Source of the DNA: Bacteroidota bacterium
Lineage (GTDB): Bacteria; Bacteroidota; Bacteroidia; Chitinophagales; Chitinophagaceae
DNA length: 5,125 nt
Direction of reading: 5' to 3'
NCBI GenBank assembly: GCA_028875955.1
Contig: JAGWTX010000205.1
Location: forward strand, 1-5,125
Shown here: positions 1 through 5,125 of the stretch, piece after piece
Layout of the letters: each line of letters starts with the position of its first letter
How positions within the stretch are numbered: the stretch's first letter is position 1
Notes under the pieces: model-generated
Databases searched by the model: none
The model's input: only the letters and a program-made list of their open reading frames with translations
Told to the model about the DNA's origin: nothing
Translations under genes and position numbers: made by a program

Positions 1-1924
1 AGGCAGTCATTTCACTCAACTCCAGCCAGCGTAATTCCTTTTCTTCCATCAATTGATCGATAGCCAGAATTCTTTCGCTCAGGCTTTGGAGCTCTTCAAA
101 AGACAACGTTCCGCTTCCCATCTTATCTGTAATGGCGTTCTTTTCCTTTTCCAGTTCAGGCATTTCTTTTTCCAGCATTTCAAATTCCCGTTTTTCTTTG
201 AAACTCATTTTTCGCTTCACCGCTTCTTTTACAATAGCCGGAGATGTTGCCTGATTCAATACTGCTGCATCCGTAGTTTCACCCATCCGTTTTCTTTCCT
301 GGAATATATCCCACTTATTGTCTTTCTTTTCATTGTCTTTCAGCCACAGCCTGTACTGCGTGTAGTTGCCCGGAAAATCCCTTACTTCCCCACCACCCTC
401 GAAAACAAATAAGTGATCCACCAGCCGGTCCATAAAATACCTGTCGTGACTCACAATGAGCACACAACCCTGGTAATCGCTAAGGAAGTTTTCCAGTACC
501 CCCAGTGTGGGCAGATCCAGGTCATTGGTTGGCTCATCGAGTATCAGAAAATTCGGATTGGTAAACAGGATGGTCAGTAATTGCAGCCTTTTTTTCTCGC
601 CACCGCTCAATGATTGTAAATACGTGTATTGTTTGTCCGGTGTGAACAGGAACAGTTCCAGGAACTGCGCCGCACTCAGGCTTCCCCCATTGGCCAGCGG
701 AAAATTTTCGGCAAATGTTTTTACATATTCAATCACTCGGATATTTTCTTTTATCACAAGCCCCTGTTGCGAAAAGTTTCCGAATATGACCGTATCGCCG
801 ATATTGATCTTTCCGCTATCCGCCGGTTCCAGCTGCTGCAGCATATTCAGGAAGGTGGATTTTCCCACCCCGTTCTTACCGATAATCCCGATCCGCTCCC
901 CCTTGCTGAAGGTATAATCAAAGCCCTTGAGTACGGAAAGATCACCATAACTTTTGTACACTTTTTTCATCTCAACCACCTTACCACCCAGGCGGCTCAT
1001 TTTTATCTGTAATTGAACCTGCGCATCCTCGATCTTCTGTTTGGCACGTGATTCCACTTCATAAAAATTATCCTGCCGGCTCTTACTCTTGGTGGTCCTG
1101 GCTTTGGGTTGCTTGCGCATCCATTCCAGTTCCTTACGGTATTCGTTTTTTGCTTTGTCGATACTGGCCAGTTCACTTTCAATCCTGGCGGCCTTTTTCT
1201 CTACGTAATTTTCATAATCACCCCTGTATACATATAGGTTCTCCCTTTCCAGCTCCCAGATCTCTTCACTTACCGCATCCAGAAAATAACGGTCGTGGGT
1301 AACCAATAACAAGGTTACATTTTCCTGATTCAGGTAATTCTCCAGCCACTCGATCATTTCCACATCCAGATGGTTGGTGGGCTCATCCATCATCAGCAGG
1401 GTATGTTTATGGTCGAATCCGATGTCAATCAATGTTTTTGCCAAAGCAACCCGTTTCCGTTGTCCGCCACTCAGGTCACGGACCGGCTGCTCCAGGTGAT
1501 GGATATTCAATTTCGTCAGGATCTGTTTTACTTTCACTTCAAAATCCCAGGCATTCAGATCATCCATCTTGCCAAACAATTCCGTTAAGGCCTCACCGTC
1601 TTCACTCTCACTTGCGAGCTCATATTCCCGGATCACATTCAATACGGGATGATTGGTGTGGAATATATTTTCCAGCACCGTCTTGCTTTCATCAAAATGC
1701 GGGTCCTGTTCAAAAAGGGCAACCGTAACATCCTTGTGAATAAAGATTTTCCCTGAATCCGCCGTCTCATCCCCGTTCAGGATTCGCAGCAAAGTAGACT
1801 TACCGATCCCGTTCCGGGCAATCAGGGAAATCTTGTCACCCTCGTTGATATGAAAGGAAATATTCTTAAAAAGTGGTTGAATACCATAGCTTTTGGTTAA
1901 CCCTTCAACTGAAACATAATGCAT
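1..1924 (-). CDS. uup: Uup-type ABC-F ATPase, C-terminus cut by window edge
   Basis: This is a soluble ABC-F protein with two ATPase domains and no membrane segments. The family acts on ribosomes or nucleic acids rather than in transport; E. coli Uup is linked to transposon precise excision and ribosome function. 641 codons are visible. Domain 1 has Walker A at residues 36-44 (ARNGIGKST, Ala in place of the first Gly, which the P-loop consensus allows), signature LSGGQ at 151-155, Walker B with DEP at 180-182 and switch His210. The interdomain linker is basic, including MRKQPKARTTKSKSRQ at 269-284. Domain 2 has Walker A GKNGVGKST at 349-357, signature LSGGE at 439-443, DEP at 463-465 and His493. 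Both catalytic glutamates (E181, E464) are present. From about residue 555 a charged coiled-coil tail resembles the Uup C-terminal domain; its end (RWLELSEM) parallels the RWEYLE end of E. coli Uup (about 635 residues), so only a few residues should be missing. An in-frame TAG 12 bases upstream leaves this ATG as the only credible start. The assignment to Uup among ABC-F subfamilies rests on the tail and linker wording. Confidence 0.93.
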   Translation of the reverse strand, partial: MHYVSVEGLTKSYGIQPLFKNISFHINEGDKISLIARNGIGKSTLLRILNGDETADSGKIFIHKDVTVALFEQDPHFDESKTVLENIFHTNHPVLNVIREYELASESEDGEALTELFGKMDDLNAWDFEVKVKQILTKLNIHHLEQPVRDLSGGQRKRVALAKTLIDIGFDHKHTLLMMDEPTNHLDVEMIEWLENYLNQENVTLLLVTHDRYFLDAVSEEIWELERENLYVYRGDYENYVEKKAARIESELASIDKAKNEYRKELEWMRKQPKARTTKSKSRQDNFYEVESRAKQKIEDAQVQLQIKMSRLGGKVVEMKKVYKSYGDLSVLKGFDYTFSKGERIGIIGKNGVGKSTFLNMLQQLEPADSGKINIGDTVIFGNFSQQGLVIKENIRVIEYVKTFAENFPLANGGSLSAAQFLELFLFTPDKQYTYLQSLSGGEKKRLQLLTILFTNPNFLILDEPTNDLDLPTLGVLENFLSDYQGCVLIVSHDRYFMDRLVDHLFVFEGGGEVRDFPGNYTQYRLWLKDNEKKDNKWDIFQERKRMGETTDAAVLNQATSPAIVKEAVKRKMSFKEKREFEMLEKEMPELEKEKNAITDKMGSGTLSFEELQSLSERILAIDQLMEEKELRWLELSEMTA

Positions 1925-2088
1925 CCGGCAAAACTAAGCTAATGTCCTTATTCAATCCTGAAATGGACAGGGTTCGCAAATAATTTAGCAAAACCCAATC
2001 CGGTGCCATAGATCTTACTGTCTATTCTGTTCATTTTCACCTGACTGCTGCGATTCGTGTTTTATTTTAAAGTATTTTCGTGTTATCT
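1925..2088. other. Divergent intergenic spacer between uup and the BFN gene
   Basis: These 164 bases should hold promoters for both divergent genes. The leftward candidate is listed separately. For the rightward gene, TATTTTCG (2073-2080) is one mismatch from TAnnTTTG and sits eight bases before the ATG, but no TTG lies at the right distance, so I do not call it. An imperfect inverted repeat, GGGTT at 1970-1974 and AACCC at 1992-1996, has interrupted inner pairing and is weak. No Shine-Dalgarno sequence, tRNA or small gene is seen here. Confidence 0.6.
1929..1955 (-). promoter_or_regulatory. Candidate Bacteroidota promoter for the Uup gene
   Basis: On the minus strand TAGTTTTG (1936 down to 1929) matches the Bacteroidota -7 consensus TAnnTTTG exactly. 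A TTG (1955 down to 1953) lies 16 bases upstream, slightly closer than the usual spacing of about 17-23 between the -33 and -7 elements. The box ends only four bases before the ATG at 1924, so a transcript from it would have almost no leader. The match is short and could be chance; the position just before the only possible start makes it worth recording. Confidence 0.35.
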
Positions 2089-2682
2089 ATGAAGAAGATA
2101 GAATTGGAAATCGTGGCCCTGTCGCACAGCATCACCCAAACCCATTCCTATGCAGTGGTTTTGGGCGAAATGAATGGTTTACGCCGTTTACCCATCGTGA
2201 TCGGTGGATTTGAAGCACAGGCCATCGCGGTTGCGCTGGAACATATGCAGCCCAGCCGCCCCCTGACCCATGACCTCATGAAAAATTTCATGAATGCTTT
2301 TAATGTGGAACTGCAGGAGATCATCATCAGTGATCTGCAGGAAGGAATCTTCTATTCAAAACTGGTCTGTTTTACCGAACACGATACGGTGGAAATCGAC
2401 AGCCGGACCAGCGATGCCCTGGCATTGGCCGTAAGATTTGGTTGCCCCATTTATACTTACGAACATATTCTGGAAAATGCCGGTATCCTGATGGAAGATG
2501 GGAGTACCCCCAAAAACAAGGGAGAAGCCGTGGGTGTTGGCATGGATGAAACCGGAAATGTTGCCAGCGATCTGAGTTCTATGAACCTGGAGGAATTGCA
2601 AACACTCCTGAACGAAGTACTTGATCAGGAAGATTATATCCGTGCCATCTCGATCCGCGACGAGATCAATAAACGCAAATAA
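2089..2682 (+). CDS. Bifunctional nuclease (BFN/DUF151) domain protein with C-terminal UVR motif
   Basis: The protein has 197 residues. Residues 1 to about 135 form a BFN domain (DUF151 family, PF02577). Family hallmarks are LPIVIGGFEAQAIA at 34-47, RPLTHDL at 57-63 and DSRTSDALALAVR at 104-116. In plants and some bacteria BFN proteins have been reported to have RNase and DNase activity, but the role in Bacteroidota is unclear. A hydrophilic linker (about 136-163) leads to a UvrB/UvrC motif (about 165-197, with LEELQTLLNEVLDQEDY and IRDEI), a short helical hairpin that in UvrB and UvrC mediates protein contact. There is no signal peptide or membrane segment, so it should be cytoplasmic. I chose the ATG at 2089 because MKKIELEIVALSHS is the normal family N-terminus; a GTG nine bases upstream at 2080 is the only alternative, since an in-frame TAA lies at 2068-2070. 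No Shine-Dalgarno sequence precedes it. ispE follows 64 bases downstream on the same strand, suggesting co-transcription. The family is certain; the biochemical role is not. Confidence 0.93.
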   Translation: MKKIELEIVALSHSITQTHSYAVVLGEMNGLRRLPIVIGGFEAQAIAVALEHMQPSRPLTHDLMKNFMNAFNVELQEIIISDLQEGIFYSKLVCFTEHDTVEIDSRTSDALALAVRFGCPIYTYEHILENAGILMEDGSTPKNKGEAVGVGMDETGNVASDLSSMNLEELQTLLNEVLDQEDYIRAISIRDEINKRK

Positions 2683-2746
2683 TCGGGTTTATCTTTCCGG
2701 GAATCTGTTTTACATGCCTATTCACCCTTTATCATTCACCTGAATC
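2683..2746 (+). other. Short spacer between the BFN gene and ispE
   Basis: These 64 bases show no hairpin followed by a T run and no convincing TAnnTTTG promoter with an upstream TTG. The simplest reading is that ispE is transcribed through from the BFN gene. The bases just before the ispE ATG lack a Shine-Dalgarno sequence, as elsewhere in this window. Confidence 0.5.
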
Positions 2747-3571
2747 ATGGTTGTTTTCCCAAACTGCAAGATCAATCTCGGACTGAATATCATCCGGAAA
2801 CGGGAAGACGGATACCATGACCTGGAAACTGTTTTTTATCCCTTATCCCTCAGGGATGCATTGGAGGCGATCCGCTCCCCCGACAGCACCGGAAATAACG
2901 GAATCCATTTTACCCAAAGCGGTATACTTATACCCGGTGATCATTCGACAAATCTTTGTGTCAAAGCCTGGCATTTGCTCAGGAAGGATTTTCCTCAGAT
3001 GGGACCGGTTACCTGTCATTTACACAAAGTGATCCCGATGGGAGCCGGTTTGGGCGGCGGAAGTGCAGATGGTGCTTTCATGCTCCAACTGCTGAACCAG
3101 CTTTATCATTTAGGGATGGAAGAGAAAGACTTGCGCGAATATGCCCTGCAATTGGGTAGTGATTGCCCTTTTTTTATCAGCAATACCCCCTGTTTTGCCA
3201 CAGGACGCGGAGAAATCCTGGAGCCTTATCCGATCGATCTGTCAGCCTACAGAATCATTCTCGTGAATCCCGGCATCCATATCTCCACAGCACAGGCATT
3301 TGCCGGTATACAACCCACCCGGCCGGGTGTTTCCATTTCCCGGATTCTTCAGCAACCTGTTGCTGAATGGAGGGATCAGCTTTTCAATGATTTCGAAAAA
3401 TCCCTTTCCCAAATCCACTCCAAATTAGCCGCCATCAAAACCGCTTTATACGATCAGGGGGCCGTTTATGCTTCCCTTACAGGAACGGGAAGCACGGTAT
3501 ATGGCCTGTTCGACAAAAATCACCCCCAACCCTTTGTGCCTCATTCCGATTGGAAGGTTTATGAAGGATAA
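2747..3571 (+). CDS. ispE: 4-diphosphocytidyl-2-C-methyl-D-erythritol kinase (IspE)
   Basis: IspE phosphorylates the 2-hydroxyl of CDP-methylerythritol with ATP, the fourth step of the non-mevalonate (MEP) route to isopentenyl diphosphate, in the cytoplasm. It is a GHMP-superfamily kinase. At 274 residues it is close to the family length of about 280. The N-terminal substrate motif is present (K8, N10, DGYH at 21-24). The glycine-rich ATP loop PMGAGLGGGSADGA spans 97-110. LGSDCPFF follows, with D139 at the position of the catalytic Asp of E. coli IspE (D141) and K8 matching its Lys10. The third GHMP motif LTGTGSTVYGLF spans 244-255. All key residues seem intact. An in-frame TGA at 2741-2743, one codon before this ATG, fixes the start. 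The gene lies 64 bases after the BFN gene, likely in one transcript, and is followed by a possible weak hairpin terminator. Its presence indicates that this organism uses the MEP pathway, not mevalonate, for isoprenoids. Confidence 0.97.
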   Translation: MVVFPNCKINLGLNIIRKREDGYHDLETVFYPLSLRDALEAIRSPDSTGNNGIHFTQSGILIPGDHSTNLCVKAWHLLRKDFPQMGPVTCHLHKVIPMGAGLGGGSADGAFMLQLLNQLYHLGMEEKDLREYALQLGSDCPFFISNTPCFATGRGEILEPYPIDLSAYRIILVNPGIHISTAQAFAGIQPTRPGVSISRILQQPVAEWRDQLFNDFEKSLSQIHSKLAAIKTALYDQGAVYASLTGTGSTVYGLFDKNHPQPFVPHSDWKVYEG

Positions 3572-3574
3572 TAA

Positions 3575-3604
3575 CAAATGTTAGTCTCAACATTTGATGT
3601 TTTT
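3575..3604 (+). terminator. AT-rich hairpin after ispE, weak terminator or operator palindrome
   Basis: CAAATGTT (3575-3582) and AACATTTG (3589-3596) form a perfect 8-bp inverted repeat with a 6-base loop (AGTCTC), starting three bases after the ispE stop. ATGTTTTT follows, giving a short T run. The position suits an intrinsic terminator, but the stem has only two G-C pairs and would be weak. The same perfect symmetry would suit a binding site for a dimeric regulator of gltB, although it lies about 150 bases from that start. I cannot decide between these from sequence alone. Confidence 0.35.
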
Positions 3605-3614
3605 CAACATTTTG
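3588..3614. repeat. Tandem CAACATTT repeats with an intervening inverted half
   Basis: CAACATTTG (3588-3596) and CAACATTTTG (3605-3614) are near-identical direct repeats whose starts are 17 bases apart. Between them ATGTT (3597-3601) is inverted relative to AACAT (3606-3610), giving a second small palindrome with a 4-base loop. With the CAAATGTT at 3575-3582, the motif occurs four times in alternating orientation within 40 bases. Spacers this AT-rich can produce such repeats by chance, but the arrangement is tidy. Confidence 0.4.
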
Positions 3615-3745
3615 TTTAATTTTTTGAATATTATCAACCTATCTGGATAAATTATTTGTACCTCATTGAGTAAAACCAGATTTTTTGCATAAATTCACAC
3701 CACGATTGCCTGCCATCTATTTCCTGAACATTAATTCGATTGTAC

Positions 3746-5125
3746 ATGCTTGAAAACCAGCATAGCGGCGGTTTGTATGACCCTTCCTTTGAACATGATG
3801 CCTGCGGCATCGGCTTTGTGGCGAATATCAAGGGGAACAAATCTCACCAGCATATTGCAGATGCACTGACAGTATTGGAAAACATGGAGCACCGGGGTGC
3901 CTGTGGCTGTGAAGTGAATACCGGAGATGGTGCAGGTATCATGTTGCAGATCCCGCATGAATTCTTTTTCGACGAATGTCTGAAACTGGGTATTCATTTA
4001 CCCGCTTTTGGCAAGTATGGCGTGGGCTTCGTTTTCTTTCCAAAAGAAATCAGGCTTCGTGAAGAATGCCGTGATATTTTCAACCGCTCTGCAGAAAAAT
4101 TGGGTCTGGAGATTCTGGTATACCGCAAAGTGCCGGTTAATAAAAACGATATCGGCACAACCGCGCTTTCCGTTGAGCCCTGCATGGAACAGGTGTTCGT
4201 AGCCTGTCCGGACACTATCACCAACCAGGATGAATTTGAGAGGAAACTATTTGTTCTTCGGAATTACGCCTCACATACGATCAGCAATTCGGTTAAAAAA
4301 GATGAGATAGGATTTTATCTTTCCTCCTTATCCAGCCGCACCATCATCTATAAGGGCCAGTTAACCAGTTTACAGGTAAGGAACTATTTCCCGGATCTGA
4401 GTGATAAAAGAATGGTATCGGCTTTCGGTCTGGTACATTCCCGTTTTGCCACCAATACCTTCCCTTCCTGGAAACTCGCACAGCCTTTCCGTTATATCGC
4501 ACACAATGGGGAGATCAATACCTTGCAGGGTAACCTAAACTGGTTACGCACCAGCGAAAAAGGTTTTACTTCTCCTTATTTCTCGAAGGAAGAGATGGAA
4601 ATGCTCTTACCCATTATCACGGCCAATCAATCCGATTCCGCCTGTCTTGACAATATGATCGAATTACTGACCTTAACCGGCAGATCGCTCCCGCATGTCA
4701 TGATGATGCTGATACCGGAAGCCTGGGACGGTAATGAACAGATGGATCCGGTAAAAAAAGCCTTTTATGAATACCATGCCTGCATGATGGAACCCTGGGA
4801 TGGCCCGGCTTCCATTTCATTTACAGATGGAAGAATGATCGGCGCTACCCTTGACAGAAACGGATTACGTCCTTCCCGCTATGCAGTGACCCACGACGAC
4901 AGAGTGATCATGGCATCAGAAACCGGGGTATTACCCATCGACCCTTCCCTGATCAAGGAAAAAGGCCGTTTACAACCCGGCAAAATGTTTGTTGTGGATA
5001 TGGAACAGGGCCGCATCATCAGTGATGACGAACTGAAAGCAACCATCTGCTCGCAAAAACCCTATGCAGAATGGCTGAACAAATATAAAATCCGCCTGGA
5101 GGAACTGCCTGAACCCAGGGTCATG
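3746..5125 (+). CDS. gltB: Glutamate synthase large subunit, N-terminal glutaminase domain (3' part beyond window)
   Basis: GltB, with the small subunit GltD, makes two glutamates from glutamine and 2-oxoglutarate, the second half of the GS-GOGAT ammonia assimilation route. The visible 460 codons are about a third of the usual length near 1,500 residues and correspond to the class II glutamine amidotransferase domain. C20 in the CGIG motif should become the N-terminal catalytic nucleophile after removal of a 19-residue propeptide. Other family features are HRGA and TGDGAG near the N-terminus, VHSRFATNT (H231, R233), HNGEINT with N254 and G255 for the oxyanion hole, SDSACLDN (D297) and DRNGLRPSRY at 370-379. 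The frame is open to the window edge, so the central, FMN-binding and iron-sulfur regions lie outside. An in-frame TGA at 3725-3727 limits the start; the ATG at 3746 is chosen over a TTG at 3740. It is preceded by a 174-base spacer, so it probably has its own promoter. Ferredoxin-dependent GOGAT shares this domain and cannot be fully excluded without the rest of the gene or a gltD neighbour. Confidence 0.95.
   Translation, partial: MLENQHSGGLYDPSFEHDACGIGFVANIKGNKSHQHIADALTVLENMEHRGACGCEVNTGDGAGIMLQIPHEFFFDECLKLGIHLPAFGKYGVGFVFFPKEIRLREECRDIFNRSAEKLGLEILVYRKVPVNKNDIGTTALSVEPCMEQVFVACPDTITNQDEFERKLFVLRNYASHTISNSVKKDEIGFYLSSLSSRTIIYKGQLTSLQVRNYFPDLSDKRMVSAFGLVHSRFATNTFPSWKLAQPFRYIAHNGEINTLQGNLNWLRTSEKGFTSPYFSKEEMEMLLPIITANQSDSACLDNMIELLTLTGRSLPHVMMMLIPEAWDGNEQMDPVKKAFYEYHACMMEPWDGPASISFTDGRMIGATLDRNGLRPSRYAVTHDDRVIMASETGVLPIDPSLIKEKGRLQPGKMFVVDMEQGRIISDDELKATICSQKPYAEWLNKYKIRLEELPEPRVM

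Larger units (their letters stand above)
3572..3745 (+). other. AT-rich spacer and presumed promoter region of gltB
   Basis: These 174 bases between ispE and gltB are much richer in A and T than the genes around them, as expected of a promoter region. The repeat cluster occupies the first 43 bases. I see no exact TAnnTTTG box. The nearest candidate pairs TTTG at 3623-3626 with TAAATTAT at 3648-3655, two mismatches from consensus, which is too weak to call. Another AACATT lies at 3727-3732, 13 bases before the gltB ATG. There is no Shine-Dalgarno sequence and no open reading frame of note. Confidence 0.55.

Noticed and set aside
53..1728. Six plus-strand open frames of 72-136 codons opposite the Uup gene
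   Set aside because: They lie wholly antisense to a gene with every ABC-F motif intact, and their translations are Phe-, Ser-, Pro- and His-rich with no recognisable domain. They are shadows of the real frame.
1815..1817. Alanine in place of the first glycine of Walker A in Uup domain 1 as a sign of lost ATPase activity
   Set aside because: The P-loop consensus accepts Ala or Gly here, and as I recall Bacteroidota homologues commonly have Ala; lysine, serine, signature and catalytic glutamate are all intact.
1970..1996. GGGTT/AACCC inverted repeat in the divergent spacer as a terminator or operator
   Set aside because: Only five flanking pairs match; the inner pairing needs mismatches and a shift, there is no T run on either side, and a terminator is not expected between divergent genes.
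2073..2080. TATTTTCG as a -7 promoter box for the BFN gene
   Set aside because: It has one mismatch to TAnnTTTG at the conserved end, and no TTG lies at a suitable distance upstream.
2356..2601. Minus-strand open frame of 81 codons inside the BFN gene
   Set aside because: It lies antisense to conserved BFN codons including the DSRTSDA motif and shows no family resemblance.
3652..4224. Minus-strand open frames of 62-88 codons, and a plus-strand one of 64, over the start of gltB
   Set aside because: All overlap conserved GltB glutaminase codons in other frames and have no recognisable domain; the one that crosses into the spacer has no supporting start context.
1..5125. A novel defence, mobile or biosynthetic system
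   Set aside because: All long coding regions belong to well-known conserved families, base composition looks even across genes, and there are no integrase, transposase, phage, toxin-antitoxin or CRISPR-like signals.

Overview
The window carries four protein-coding genes with housekeeping roles and little else. It most likely comes from a Bacteroidota chromosome, probably Chitinophagaceae or a close relative. The clues are the wording of the proteins (a bifunctional-nuclease-domain protein opening MKKIELEIVALSHS, an ABC-F protein opening MHYVSVEGLTKSYG, an IspE opening MVVFPNCKINLGLN), the lack of Shine-Dalgarno sequences before any of the four starts, moderate base composition with AT-rich spacers, and a TAnnTTTG-type promoter box. 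The lineage is inferred from remembered family sequences, not from a search.

Layout: bases 1-1924, minus strand, hold a nearly complete Uup-type ABC-F ATPase, cut only at its extreme C-terminus by the window edge. A 164-base divergent spacer (1925-2088) separates it from the rightward genes. The first of these (2089-2682) is a bifunctional nuclease (DUF151) domain protein with a C-terminal UvrB/UvrC motif. After 64 bases comes ispE (2747-3571), the CDP-methylerythritol kinase of the non-mevalonate isoprenoid pathway. The two lie close enough to share a transcript. A 174-base AT-rich spacer (3572-3745) holds a small cluster of AACATTT inverted and direct repeats. It is followed by gltB (3746 to the right edge), the large subunit of glutamate synthase, of which 460 codons, essentially the glutaminase domain, are visible.

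The genes do not form one pathway. They cover ribosome or nucleic-acid maintenance (Uup), a poorly understood BFN-UVR protein, isoprenoid precursor synthesis (IspE) and ammonia assimilation (GltB). All four starts are well fixed because an in-frame stop lies within about 21 bases upstream of each. I found no RNA gene, mobile element, CRISPR array, frameshift or sign of horizontal transfer, and no evidence of a novel defence or metabolic system. The points most worth a second look are the repeat cluster before gltB, the possible leaderless promoter of the Uup gene, and the BFN-UVR domain pairing.
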